From an uncultured Slackia sp. (GTDB lineage: Bacteria; Actinomycetota; Coriobacteriia; Coriobacteriales; Eggerthellaceae): DNA of 58,223 bases. Where the stretch lies: assembly GCF_944321625.1 (NCBI RefSeq), contig NZ_CALUMA010000091.1:1-58223 (forward strand), read 5' to 3'. Positions within the stretch are counted from its first letter, which is position 1; every line of letters starts with the position of its first letter. The notes beneath the pieces were generated by a model. That model saw nothing but the letters and a program-made list of their open reading frames with translations, was not told the origin of the DNA and searched no databases. The position numbers were made by a program, and so were the translations under genes. Of the stretch, positions 1 through 8,127 are shown in pieces.

Positions 1-260
1 GTCGCGTGTTCTGGAACGCGCAGACGCCTCAGGTCTTCCGATCGGGCGTGTACCGTCGCGCACATGCGTCGGCTTTGGCCGAGGGCTTCATCGGCACCGA
101 CGACGCGTCGCTCATCGAACGCATGGGCGGCAAGGTGCTGGTGGTGGAAGGCAAGCGCGCCAACATCAAGCTCACGGTGCCGGAGGACTATCGCATGCTT
201 TCGGCGATCGTGCAGTCGCTGGGCCTTGTTCCCAACGAGGACGAAGGAGAGAACGCGTGA
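1..260 (+). CDS. ispD: IspD, 2-C-methyl-D-erythritol 4-phosphate cytidylyltransferase (C-terminal part only)
   Basis: The window opens inside this gene and shows only its last 85 or so residues. TPQVF near the visible start, TDDASLIE and IKLTVPEDY are typical of the C-terminal third of IspD, the CTP-dependent cytidylyltransferase of the MEP isoprenoid pathway. Its TGA stop overlaps the GTG start of ispF in a GTGA junction, so the two genes are translationally coupled. They are separate polypeptides here and not the IspDF fusion known in some bacteria. The true start lies outside the window. Confidence 0.9.
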   Translation, partial: RVFWNAQTPQVFRSGVYRRAHASALAEGFIGTDDASLIERMGGKVLVVEGKRANIKLTVPEDYRMLSAIVQSLGLVPNEDEGENA

Positions 261-748
261 CGAACGCTTCGAACATGAGAATCGGTCTAGGGTACGACGT
301 TCATGCGTTTGCGCCTGACCGCAAGCTGATTCTGGGCGGAGTGGATATTCCGCATCACCAGGGCCTTCTGGGCCATTCCGATGCCGATGTGCTGGCGCAT
401 GCGATTTCCGATGCGCTTCTGGGTGCGGCGCGCGCGGGCGATATCGGCAAGCTGTTTCCCGATACCGACCCGAAGTATGCCGGCGCCGATTCGCTCAAAC
501 TTTTGGCAGCAGTAGCCGAGCATGTGCGCTCGCTGGGCTTCGAGATTGTGGACGTGGACAGCGTGATTGCCGCGCAGGCGCCCAAGCTCTCGCCGCACCG
601 CGAGGCCATGCGTGAGAACTTGGCGCATGCGATGGGCATTTCCGTGGATGCGGTGGGTGTGAAAGCCACCACCACCGAGCGGCTGGGTTTCGAGGGCCGC
701 GAAGAGGGAATTTCCGCCCAAGCCGTGGCGCTGTTGGAACGATGTTAG
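257..748 (+). CDS. ispF: IspF, 2-C-methyl-D-erythritol 2,4-cyclodiphosphate synthase
   Basis: This is a 163-residue protein of normal family length. It forms the cyclodiphosphate in the MEP pathway and is usually a trimer with one metal per subunit. GYDVHAF near the N-terminus supplies the Asp and His metal ligands, HSDADV follows, and [12 protein letters not shown] is the C-terminal signature. I chose the GTG at 257 because AAGGAG lies seven bases upstream and the codon overlaps the ispD stop. An ATG at 275 is the alternative and gives the more usual MRIGLGYD start. The gene is the second of an ispD-ispF pair. Confidence 0.95.
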   Translation: MTNASNMRIGLGYDVHAFAPDRKLILGGVDIPHHQGLLGHSDADVLAHAISDALLGAARAGDIGKLFPDTDPKYAGADSLKLLAAVAEHVRSLGFEIVDVDSVIAAQAPKLSPHREAMRENLAHAMGISVDAVGVKATTTERLGFEGREEGISAQAVALLERC

Positions 749-900
749 TGGTCGTTGCGTCGGCCTGACGGCCAACGCACTACTCGACGCTGCGAACCCG
801 TCGGGCGCTTCACCTTGCCCCTTGTGCTCCCCTCGGCGCGTGCGAAGCACGCTTGGGGTCGCGGCGGGGCAATCTGAAGCACCGGACGGGTTCTCGCTGA
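749..900 (+). ncRNA. Structured repeat element, copy A (about 150 nt)
   Basis: This element starts directly after the ispF stop and ends about 55 bases before cysS. A first hairpin spans 756-779. A long nested arm follows: outer helix 795-802 with 885-892, second helix 815-821 with 866-872, third helix CCCC 829-832 with GGGG 855-858, and tip GCGTGC 838-843 with GCACGC 847-852 around a GAA loop. Copy B at 46315-46480 keeps the same helices with different paired bases. Conserved unpaired or flanking words include ACGCTGCGAAC, CCTTGT, CGAAG and TTCTCGCTG. Function is unknown. It could be a structured RNA or a mobile palindromic repeat. Confidence 0.6.
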
Positions 901-952
901 CTTTCTTTAACCTGCATGTTTTGCAATGTTGCACAAAGCTCAAGGAGTCATC

Positions 953-2428
953 ATGATTCGTATTTATAACAGCCAGCTGCGCGAGAAGCGCGAGTTCACG
1001 CCCATCGAAGAGGGCAAGGTGCGCATGTACGTGTGTGGCCCCACCGTGTACGACCAGATCCACATCGGCAATGCGCGCACGTTCCTCTCGTTCGATGTGA
1101 TTCGTCGCTGGCTCATCGCCAGCGGTTACGAGGTCACGTTCGCGCAGAATCTGACCGACGTGGACGACAAGATCATCAATCGCGCCAACGAGCAGGGTCG
1201 CGCGCCTGAAGAGGTGGCGCATGAGTTCTCCGACGCGTTCATCGAGCAGATGCATCGCTTCAACATCATGGATCCTGACATTCGCCCGCGCGCGACCAAG
1301 GAAATCGGCCCCATGATTGGCATGATCAAGAGCCTGATCGAGCAGGGCCATGCCTATGCGGCTGACAACGGCGACGTGTATTTCTCAGTGCGCAGTGACC
1401 CGAATTACGGCGAGGTGTCCGGCCGCAAGATCGACGACCTCATGGTGGGCGCTCGCATCGAGGAGAACGAAGACAAACGCGATCCGCTGGACTTCGCGCT
1501 GTGGAAGGCCGCCAAGCCGGGCGAGCCCATGTGGGATTCGCCGTGGGGCAAGGGCCGTCCCGGCTGGCACACCGAGTGCGCTGCCATGGTGCATCGCTAC
1601 CTGGGCACGCCCATCGACATCCACGGCGGCGGCGGTGACCTGGCATTTCCGCATCATGAGAACGAATGCGCGCAGGCCACGTGCTGCTGGCATCAGGGGT
1701 TTGCGAACACGTGGATGCATGCGGGCATGCTGCGCGTGGACGGTGAGAAGATGTCCAAGAGCCTGGGCAACTTCTACACGCTCAAAGAGGTTCTGGACGC
1801 TCACAGTGCGGCGGCGCTTCGCCTCCTGATGCTGCAGACGCATTACCGCTCGCCTTTGGATTTCTCATGGGAGCGTCTGGAGGGTGCCGAGAACTCGCTC
1901 GAGCGCATCGCCACCTGCGTGGAGAACCTGCGTTGGGCGGCGGGCCATGTTGAGGAGGGCGCCTCGGCGGATGCGGAGCTTGCCCAGAAGCTTCTCGACG
2001 CAACTGATGCTGCTAAGGACGAGTTCGAAGCCCAGATGAATGACGATTTCAACACGGCAGGCGCGCTGGCGGCGTATTTCTCGCTGGTGACCGAGGCGAA
2101 CACGTATGTGGAGCAGGCAGGAGGCGCGGCAGACCAGGAGGCCTGCGTCGCCTGCGCCGCCTCCATCCTGGGCGCGTTCGGTTTGCTGGGCATCGATCTC
2201 CCCGTCAAGCAGGCTGAGCTGCCCATCGCGCTCATCGGCATTGCCGAAGACGTTGCGGGGTATAAGGGCGACAACGTGGACGATGCCGCCGAGGCCATTC
2301 TCGCCGTGCGCGCCGAGGCTCGTGCCGCGAAGGATTGGCCGCGTGCCGACGCCATCCGCGACCAGCTCAAAGAGCTCGACCTGGTAATCGAAGACACCGC
2401 CGCCGGTAGCCGCATCAAGCGGGCTTAG
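953..2428 (+). CDS. cysS: Cysteinyl-tRNA synthetase
   Basis: This 491-residue class I synthetase charges tRNA-Cys. CGPTVYDQIHIGNA near the N-terminus combines a zinc-ligand Cys with the HIGH-type motif. HHENECAQA supplies further zinc ligands, and EKMSKSLGNF is the KMSKS loop. An in-frame GTG lies upstream at 926, but AAGGAG at 942-947 points to the ATG at 953. The gene leads a cysS-rlmB-yacP cluster with gaps of about 24 bases, an order also seen in Bacillus, where a mini-RNase III gene is usually present and is missing here. Copy A of the structured repeat lies immediately upstream. Confidence 0.97.
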   Translation: MIRIYNSQLREKREFTPIEEGKVRMYVCGPTVYDQIHIGNARTFLSFDVIRRWLIASGYEVTFAQNLTDVDDKIINRANEQGRAPEEVAHEFSDAFIEQMHRFNIMDPDIRPRATKEIGPMIGMIKSLIEQGHAYAADNGDVYFSVRSDPNYGEVSGRKIDDLMVGARIEENEDKRDPLDFALWKAAKPGEPMWDSPWGKGRPGWHTECAAMVHRYLGTPIDIHGGGGDLAFPHHENECAQATCCWHQGFANTWMHAGMLRVDGEKMSKSLGNFYTLKEVLDAHSAAALRLLMLQTHYRSPLDFSWERLEGAENSLERIATCVENLRWAAGHVEEGASADAELAQKLLDATDAAKDEFEAQMNDDFNTAGALAAYFSLVTEANTYVEQAGGAADQEACVACAASILGAFGLLGIDLPVKQAELPIALIGIAEDVAGYKGDNVDDAAEAILAVRAEARAAKDWPRADAIRDQLKELDLVIEDTAAGSRIKRA

Positions 2429-2452
2429 ACATACGGATAAAGGAAAGACCAT

Positions 2453-3214
2453 ATGGCAGAATACATTGAAGGAAGGCGTCCGGTTATCGAGGCGCTGCGT
2501 GCGGGCATGCCGCTCAAGAGTGTGCTCATGGCCGACAACGTGCAGCAGGACGGTCAGATCAAAGACATCCTGCGCAAGGCGCGTCAGCATGGCGTGAAGG
2601 TGAAGCCCGTCTCGCGCAAAATGCTCGACGACATGAGCGAGCGCGGCAGCCACCAGGGCGTTATGGCCGAAACGCTTCCGTTCCCCTATGTGAGCATGAC
2701 CGATATCATCGCTGACGCCAACAAACGCGCCGATGAGCAGGGCAATGCGCTGGTCGTGTTGCTTGACCACGTGACCGACGCGGGTAATCTGGGCGCCATC
2801 GCCCGTTCCGCCGAGATTGTGGGCGCAAGCGGCCTGGTCATCCCCAACAAGCGCGGCGCACGCGTGACCGCCGCTACATACAAGAGCTCGGCGGGCGCCA
2901 TCAACCATCTGAAGATCAGCCAGGTGGCGAACCTTGCTTCCACGTTGGAGCGCCTGAAGAAGGAAGGCTTCTGGGTGGCGGGCGCAAGCGAGCATGCGCA
3001 GCACACCGTTTGGGAGGCGCCGCTTTACGGCAAGATCGCGCTGGTTATGGGCAGCGAGGACGAGGGCCTTTCGCGACTGACCATGGAGGAGTGCGACTTT
3101 TTGACCAAGCTTCCGCAGGTGGGCAAGGTCGAATCGCTCAATGTCGCCCAAGCCGCCACTGCTATCATGTACGAATGGATGCGTCAGTGTGCTGTGAAGG
3201 CTTCTGGAAAGTAA
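2453..3214 (+). CDS. rlmB: TrmH-family 23S rRNA (guanosine-2'-O)-methyltransferase, RlmB-like
   Basis: The 253-residue protein has an N-terminal substrate-binding domain opening with YIEGRRPVIEAL and a C-terminal SPOUT domain. The SPOUT motifs are visible: DHVTDAGNLGAIAR (motif 1), VMGSEDEGLS (motif 2) and ESLNVAQAATAIMYE (motif 3), which form the trefoil knot that binds S-adenosylmethionine. In the RlmB branch the target is the 23S rRNA P-loop guanosine 2251. Position between cysS and yacP matches that assignment. Other TrmH-family 2'-O-methyltransferases with a different rRNA target cannot be fully excluded. Confidence 0.92.
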   Translation: MAEYIEGRRPVIEALRAGMPLKSVLMADNVQQDGQIKDILRKARQHGVKVKPVSRKMLDDMSERGSHQGVMAETLPFPYVSMTDIIADANKRADEQGNALVVLLDHVTDAGNLGAIARSAEIVGASGLVIPNKRGARVTAATYKSSAGAINHLKISQVANLASTLERLKKEGFWVAGASEHAQHTVWEAPLYGKIALVMGSEDEGLSRLTMEECDFLTKLPQVGKVESLNVAQAATAIMYEWMRQCAVKASGK

Positions 3215-3238
3215 GTATTTTTTAGAAACTAGCAAACT

Positions 3239-3790
3239 ATGGGAAAGCAAAGAAGAAGGCTCCTTCTGGTCGATGGCTACAACGTGCTGCGCAGCGGCTC
3301 GCGCTATCGCCATGTACTTCATGCGGGGCCCAATCCCGACTACGACAACGATGCGTTCAACCGTGCACGCGAGGCCCTCATCAACGACGTGGTGGCCTAT
3401 GCGGGCCGCGATTCCGATGCGATCATCGTGTTCGACGGCGCCGACAATGAGTTCTCCGACGGCACGGTGGAGCGCATCGCCGGCGTGCGCATCATGTTTT
3501 CCCGCGCGGGCGATTCCGCCGACAAGGTGATTGAAAAGCTGGCGTGGGAGGCGCGTGCGCGCGGCGTGGAAACCATGGTGGTCACCAGCGACGCATCCAT
3601 CCAGAACACGGTGTTCGGCGGCGGTGTCGATCGCATGAGCGCCGATGGTTTCAGCCGTGCGGTGAACCTGCACGTCCACGAGTCGCGTCTGGACGACGCT
3701 CCCAAGGTTGCCGTGAAGAACACCGTGGCCGAGCGCCTGAATCCCGACGTGCGCGCCAAACTGGCTGCTCTGCGTGATTCGCTGGGGTAG
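3239..3790 (+). CDS. yacP: NYN-domain ribonuclease-like protein (YacP/Rae1 family)
   Basis: This 183-residue protein starts with LLLVDGYNVLR, the NYN/PIN-like beta strand with its first acidic residue. It continues with IIVFDGADNE and VVTSDASIQNTVFGGG, which contain the remaining acidic active-site candidates. The family includes Rae1 (YacP) of Bacillus subtilis, an mRNA-cleaving nuclease that acts on the ribosome. Linkage to rlmB and cysS is the conserved context. The C-terminal tail of about 30 residues is basic and may contact RNA. Cleavage specificity in this organism is inferred only from the family. Confidence 0.88.
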   Translation: MGKQRRRLLLVDGYNVLRSGSRYRHVLHAGPNPDYDNDAFNRAREALINDVVAYAGRDSDAIIVFDGADNEFSDGTVERIAGVRIMFSRAGDSADKVIEKLAWEARARGVETMVVTSDASIQNTVFGGGVDRMSADGFSRAVNLHVHESRLDDAPKVAVKNTVAERLNPDVRAKLAALRDSLG

Positions 3791-3970
3791 CGTCAAGGCT
3801 TTATCGTTGTCTGCCCGGGTTCTAGTGTCGTGATGAACCGTGCTTTGCGATTGGGTGACAGAAGGACATCGGTTGCGGACGACGCAGGGAAACGGCTCAT
3901 AATGCGTGATGCAAACAGATACGCAAGACGTAGAGCAACGTGCACATTTGCAATAGAAAGAAGGCACATC

Positions 3971-4381
3971 ATGCTGGAGAAATACGCGGCGACGGGAAAA
4001 TTCACGACGCTTGTGGGCGATACGCTGAAAGCGTCCATGGGCAAGGTAGAGGGCACGTCGGTGGTCGCCACGGTCAATGAGGACGGCACGCCCAATGCTG
4101 CCATTTTCGTTCCCATGATGGCGGACGACACCCATCTGGTCATGACGCTCGCCGCCAATCGCACGCGCGAGAACATTGAGCGCACGGGACAGTGCGTAGT
4201 GGTGTACGATGTGGCGAATCCCCAGGCGGAGAACAAAGCCTCGCGCCACAAGGGCATTCGCATGCGCTGTGAGTTGGTTGCCGCCGAGAGCGACGAATAC
4301 AAGCAGGTCGCAGAGGTGTGGCCCCGCATGACGCCGTACACGCTGGTGCTGCGCGTGACGGAGTTCATGGCCATCGGATAG
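3971..4381 (+). CDS. Pyridoxamine 5'-phosphate oxidase-fold flavin protein
   Basis: The 136-residue product has the split-barrel fold signature TSVVATVNEDGTPNAAIF followed by ANRTRENI and CVVVYDVANP, as in small FMN-binding PPOX-type proteins. The longer frame opening at 3830 is not favoured because AAGAAGG sits just before the ATG at 3971 and the upstream residues do not resemble the family. A CATAAT hexamer at 3898 with TTGCGG at 3873 is a weak possible promoter. The substrate is unknown. Such proteins may be flavin reductases or flavin-sequestering proteins. Confidence 0.8.
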   Translation: MLEKYAATGKFTTLVGDTLKASMGKVEGTSVVATVNEDGTPNAAIFVPMMADDTHLVMTLAANRTRENIERTGQCVVVYDVANPQAENKASRHKGIRMRCELVAAESDEYKQVAEVWPRMTPYTLVLRVTEFMAIG

Positions 4382-4447
4382 TCGCGCTGGGCATGGTGCG
4401 ACAGCGACCGTTGTGGCTGAGCGCACGCAGGCAAGGGAGGATTTCGG

Positions 4448-4918
4448 ATGAACATCACCGTGATCGCCGTGGGCAAACTCAAAGAGAAGTTTTGGGTTGC
4501 CGCATGCGACGAATACCTTAAGCGTCTTAAGGGATATGCGAAGGTGCGCGTGGTGGAGATATCCGACCGCGATCCGGCAAAATGCGGCGGCGACGAAGCC
4601 TCACGCAAGGCAGAAGGCAAGGATATCCTGAAAGCGCTGCCGGCCCACTCGCACGTGATGCTCCTCGATGTGCAGGGCAAACAGCTGTCGAGCGAGGGCA
4701 TCGCCGCGCGTCTTGACGCCATCGCGCTGGGAGGCACGAGCGACATCACGTTCATCATCGGTGGATCGAGCGGCGTGAGCCAAGAGGTGTACGGCGCCGC
4801 CAGCGAGACGCTTTCGTTCGGCAAGATTACGCTGCCGCACAACCTTGCACGCGTGGTGCTGTTGGAGCAGATTTACCGCGCGTTCAAAATCAGCCGCGGC
4901 GAGCCGTACCATAAATAA
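4448..4918 (+). CDS. rlmH: 23S rRNA (pseudouridine-1915-N3)-methyltransferase RlmH
   Basis: This 156-residue SPOUT methyltransferase has the usual RlmH length. MNITVIAVGKLKEKFW opens the family, FIIGGSSGVS is the glycine-rich S-adenosylmethionine loop, and the chain ends in the diagnostic GEPYHK. It methylates the pseudouridine in helix 69 of assembled 70S ribosomes. GGGAGG at 4436-4441 precedes the ATG at a suitable distance. The gene is followed by a terminator-like palindrome, so it probably ends a short unit with the upstream PPOX gene. Confidence 0.97.
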   Translation: MNITVIAVGKLKEKFWVAACDEYLKRLKGYAKVRVVEISDRDPAKCGGDEASRKAEGKDILKALPAHSHVMLLDVQGKQLSSEGIAARLDAIALGGTSDITFIIGGSSGVSQEVYGAASETLSFGKITLPHNLARVVLLEQIYRAFKISRGEPYHK

Positions 4919-4931
4919 CGATTGAGAGGGG

Positions 4932-4958
4932 AGCCGCATATGCGGCTTCGCCTTTTAT
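4932..4958 (+). terminator. Terminator-like palindrome after rlmH
   Basis: AGCCGCATATGCGGCT is a perfect 16-base palindrome followed by TCGCCTTTT. The T run begins a few bases after the stem, so termination efficiency may be modest. It separates rlmH from the LOTUS/DUF3825 gene. Confidence 0.6.
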
Positions 4959-5023
4959 CGGAGCCACGTGCAATTGCCAAGAGGTGCGTGCGGCTTCGTT
5001 TCATATAGAGAGAAAGGGGCGGC

Positions 5024-6772
5024 ATGGCTGCTCGTAAGAAGAATGCTCCGCGTATGACGGAGGATGATAAAAGGGCCATCTATCAGGTCCTTAAGCGCAA
5101 TTTCGACTTCGACGAGGAATATCCGCTGGCAAATCTGGGATGGTGCTTCCTTCGTGAGGATATCGATAAGGCGGACTACGGGTTCATCAAGCTCACGCCT
5201 ATGCTGGAAGAGATGGCGGATTTCGTAACCATGTCCACCAAGGAGGTGGGCGGTGTTTCGCAGTCGATGTTCTCTCTTCGTGAAAATAATGATTACGAAC
5301 AGAAATCTAAGAGAAATAATGAATCTAAGAATCAAAAAGATAGAAAACAGAATAACGATACCAAGAATCTAAAAGACACTAAGAGCGAATCTGAGTCCAA
5401 TGATTCAGGCTTCGAAGGCCGAGAACGTGCGGAAAAGCCCGAAAAGCAGACAGCTAAGCAGGCCTCTGCCTCGAAAGCGGAATCCAAGCAGGGCTCAACC
5501 TCGCATGCGGAATCCCAGCGTGCTCTTGAATCCAAAGCAAAGTTTGAGGTCGAAGCTCAGCAGCCTGCTTCGCCCATGGCCGAAGGAGCCCGACAGCCTT
5601 CCGATTCCAAAACGGAATCCGGCCAAAGCGCTGGCTTCAAGGTGAACTCTCAGGCTTCTGATGCGAAGGCGGATTCCAAGAAGGCGACCGACAAGAAATC
5701 CGCCCCTTCGGCCAAAAAGGGGCAGAAGGCCTCATCAACTGAGGCGGATTCCGCCAAAACGGCAAAGCCCTCGGCGAGATCTTCCCGTTCGCTGCGTGGG
5801 CGCACGATTCCTGGCAAGGCGCTCGAACGTTTCGCCGATTTGGGAACGTGGTCCAATTTTCTCTCGACGCTTGCATCGCTCGCCCTCGAGGAGCCGTGGG
5901 ACTTCTGCGAGGTGCCCGGCATCCAGGCGGTCGGAGGGTCGACGAAGCGCTACGACATTCTGCATAACTACATTCGCTATACGTTCTACCGCCTCACGCT
6001 TGAGGACAAGGTGGCGTTTTCGGACGATGAGGGCTTCGCGGCGTTCAATACGGGCCTGGTGGACAAGCATTACGAAGATATCTATGCGTGCTTCGAACCT
6101 TCATCGGCGGATGGTCGCCAGCCGTGGGCATTCGTCGGTTTTTGCACGGCGGGCACGGGCAAGTTCGGCAAGCGTCTCGTGCGTGAAATGAACCCGCTGC
6201 CGCAGCCCGCGAGCTATCTGCAGCGCAAGGAGGATCTGCTGTTCGATCTCGACCGCGAAGTGGTATGTGATATCCGTCATATCGTAGTGGACAACGTGCA
6301 TAGGCTCCCGCTCAATTTCTTGCGCGATGAGCTGGCATCTTCGGCGGAATGCCGCGGCATCTTGGCCGGCGTTGAAGATTTGACGCCACGTGGGCGTGCG
6401 GCGCGCTTCGATCGTCTGCGTGCGGCAATCGCCAATGACCCGCGTCTGTTCACGCGGCTGTCTAACAGCATTAACGCTGCCATCGACCAGGCTCGCCGCC
6501 AGGTGCGCTGGAACTACAAAACGGCGGTTCCCGCGTATTATCCGCGCACGAACAGCATGAACCTGCTTTTGCCCCTTAATCTGACCGAGGACACCACGCC
6601 CGATGTGGCGCTGGTGGTTGAACTGCAGAAATCGGGCAATTACCAGGGCCAGACCATCGTGACCATGGCGCAGGCGTACCGCGATGCGCGTCTGCTGTGC
6701 CGCCCCTACATCGATTGGCTGTCTCCCGCATCCATCATCGACGCCGCCGGCGAGGACGACGAGGAGGAATAG
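5024..6772 (+). CDS. LOTUS (OST-HTH)-like N-terminus, long charged linker, DUF3825-like C-terminus
   Basis: The 582-residue protein has three parts. Residues 11-75 (YPLANLGWCFL, KLTPMLEEMADFV) look like a small winged helix of the LOTUS/OST-HTH type. Residues 80-265 are a low-complexity Lys/Ser/Ala/Glu linker with imperfect SKAES-like repeats. Residues 265-575 resemble DUF3825, described as an OST-HTH-associated domain. LOTUS domains bind RNA in other organisms, and this protein sits 1.2 kb from a NYN nuclease and next to a phosphoesterase. The start of the linker is unusually A-rich for this genome. The domain calls are by eye. An RNA-related role is inference. Confidence 0.65.
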   Translation: MAARKKNAPRMTEDDKRAIYQVLKRNFDFDEEYPLANLGWCFLREDIDKADYGFIKLTPMLEEMADFVTMSTKEVGGVSQSMFSLRENNDYEQKSKRNNESKNQKDRKQNNDTKNLKDTKSESESNDSGFEGRERAEKPEKQTAKQASASKAESKQGSTSHAESQRALESKAKFEVEAQQPASPMAEGARQPSDSKTESGQSAGFKVNSQASDAKADSKKATDKKSAPSAKKGQKASSTEADSAKTAKPSARSSRSLRGRTIPGKALERFADLGTWSNFLSTLASLALEEPWDFCEVPGIQAVGGSTKRYDILHNYIRYTFYRLTLEDKVAFSDDEGFAAFNTGLVDKHYEDIYACFEPSSADGRQPWAFVGFCTAGTGKFGKRLVREMNPLPQPASYLQRKEDLLFDLDREVVCDIRHIVVDNVHRLPLNFLRDELASSAECRGILAGVEDLTPRGRAARFDRLRAAIANDPRLFTRLSNSINAAIDQARRQVRWNYKTAVPAYYPRTNSMNLLLPLNLTEDTTPDVALVVELQKSGNYQGQTIVTMAQAYRDARLLCRPYIDWLSPASIIDAAGEDDEEE

Positions 6773-6774
6773 GC

Positions 6775-7275
6775 ATGCTCGTAGGCATCATCTCCGACAC
6801 GCACGGGCATCTGCCGCGCGCCGCGTATTTCGAGCTGGCGGATTGCGACCACATCATTCATGCGGGTGACATCGGCCGCATCGAGATTCTGGAGGAGCTG
6901 CGCACGCTCGCGCCCGTCACGGCGGTGCTGGGCAACAACGACATTCCGGAATACGGCGATTCAGTGGGTCGCTATGCGGCCGAGACGATTGATGGCGTGC
7001 GGTTCCTGGTCACGCACACGCCCAGCAGTCTGCAGCGGGCACTTTCGGGACGCACGTCGGCGCTAGCGCCGGGTGACCCGGTGCCGTGGGTGGCGGTGCA
7101 CGGGCATACGCATGTGCCGCGCATCGAGTACGGCGGCGAGGCGTTTCCGGCGCGCATGATCGTATGTCCGGGTTCGCCCGTTCGCCCGCGCGGCGGCTCG
7201 CTTCCCAGCGTGGCCAAAATCACGATTGAGGGCGGGGCCGTCGTCGATGCCCGTATCGTGGAGCTGAAGATTTAG
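6775..7275 (+). CDS. YfcE/MJ0936-type calcineurin-like phosphodiesterase
   Basis: The 166-residue metallophosphoesterase shows the five expected blocks: IISDTHGH, HAGDIG, LGNND, VTHTP and VHGHTHVPR, which supply the two-metal site. It is the short single-domain form typical of cyclic or phosphodiester hydrolases of the YfcE group. The ATG at 6775 follows GAGGAGG at 6761 and begins two bases after the stop of the LOTUS/DUF3825 gene, so the two are likely co-translated. An earlier in-frame start at 6697 lies inside that gene and is unlikely. Confidence 0.92.
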   Translation: MLVGIISDTHGHLPRAAYFELADCDHIIHAGDIGRIEILEELRTLAPVTAVLGNNDIPEYGDSVGRYAAETIDGVRFLVTHTPSSLQRALSGRTSALAPGDPVPWVAVHGHTHVPRIEYGGEAFPARMIVCPGSPVRPRGGSLPSVAKITIEGGAVVDARIVELKI

Positions 7276-7331
7276 CGGCCAAGGAGCTGTACAATCCGCT
7301 GAAGCAGATACGGAAGGCAAGGAGATTCGCC

Positions 7332-7874
7332 ATGAAGATAGATATCGCCGAAGTGCAGGAGATGCTGGAAAACGACCCGCATATGCTGCTGGTGGACGTG
7401 CGCACGCAGGAGGAGTTCGACGCGGGGCATATTCCCGGTGCCGGGTGCATGCCCGTGGAAACCATCATGGACTGCCTGTACGACGAGGCGCTTTCGGAGC
7501 GCGGCCTAGACGCCATCGCCCAGGCGCGTGGCATGGAGATGGCCGATGACGCGTCTGTCATCGTGCTGTATTGCCGCACCGGGGCGCGCAGCGCGACCGC
7601 GGCGCAGTACATGGAGGCAATCGGGTATGTGAACGTGTACGACGCGGGCGGCATCGTCGAGTGGCCCTACGAGGTGGTGACCACCGAGGAGGAGCAGATG
7701 GTGGCGTCGGCAATCGCGGCATCGGGCGTCGCGGCTGTGGGCGAGGCGCCGCATTCCGGTCACGATGACGGTTGCGGCTGCGGCCACGACCATGGGCATG
7801 CGCACGATCACGACTGCGGCTGCGCGCATGATCACAAGCATGATGATTGCGGCTGCGGCCATCATCACGAATAG
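7332..7874 (+). CDS. Rhodanese-domain protein with His/Cys-rich metal-binding tail
   Basis: Residues 1-120 form a rhodanese domain. DVRTQEEFDAGHIPGA is the CH2-type signature, and CRTGARSA holds the active-site Cys in the usual CxxGxR loop. The last 35 residues or so are almost only His, Asp, Cys and Gly, in repeating CGCGHDHGH-like words that end HHHE. Such tails bind transition metals or may move them to other proteins. Sulfur transfer combined with metal storage or delivery is plausible but not shown. The gene ends at a strong terminator. Confidence 0.88.
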   Translation: MKIDIAEVQEMLENDPHMLLVDVRTQEEFDAGHIPGAGCMPVETIMDCLYDEALSERGLDAIAQARGMEMADDASVIVLYCRTGARSATAAQYMEAIGYVNVYDAGGIVEWPYEVVTTEEEQMVASAIAASGVAAVGEAPHSGHDDGCGCGHDHGHAHDHDCGCAHDHKHDDCGCGHHHE

Positions 7875-7917
7875 GACTGGCGTCATTCGCGCAAACCGTC
7901 CCCATTATTTTGAGCAA

Positions 7918-7948
7918 AAGCGCCCCTTATCGAAGGGGGCGCTTCTTC
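7918..7948 (+). terminator. Intrinsic terminator after the rhodanese gene
   Basis: AAGCGCCCCTT pairs with AAGGGGGCGCTT across an ATCG loop, followed by a short T-rich tail. It would stop transcription of the rhodanese unit. Confidence 0.8.
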
Positions 7949-8012
7949 ATATTCTCTCCATATTCGAAGTGCCGTAAAAAACGGTGTGACGTACAAGGAA
8001 AGGGGGGAGGAT

Positions 8013-8051
8013 ATGAAATTAGATTCTCGGTTCCGATACCCCTCCTGTTGA
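8013..8051 (+). CDS. Possible 12-residue peptide ORF
   Basis: ATG at 8013 opens MKLDSRFRYPSC. A very strong purine-rich ribosome site, AGGGGGGAGG, ends two bases before it. The stop codon touches the left arm of the next terminator hairpin. No convincing promoter is visible between the two terminators. It may be a leader peptide or a chance ORF, and nothing identifies a function. Confidence 0.2.
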   Translation: MKLDSRFRYPSC

Positions 8052-8076
8052 AAAGCCGCCCCTAAGGGCGGCTTTT
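8051..8076. terminator. Bidirectional terminator
   Basis: AAAAGCCGCCC and GGGCGGCTTTT form an 11-base stem with a CTAA loop. The A and T runs make it work in both directions. On the minus strand it ends the P-type ATPase transcript. Confidence 0.85.
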
Positions 8077-8127
8077 CGTGTATCAGAAGCATACGTCGCG
8101 TTGGAATGGCCATGGTCGTGACGAAAG

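Noticed and set aside
1..748. IspDF fusion enzyme
   Set aside because: A stop codon separates the two frames, with a GTGA overlap, so they are two proteins.
1865..4426. Very long open frame on the minus strand (853 codons)
   Set aside because: It is antisense to cysS, rlmB, yacP and the PPOX gene, all with clear families. GC-rich codon bias opens such frames. The translated product has no family pattern.
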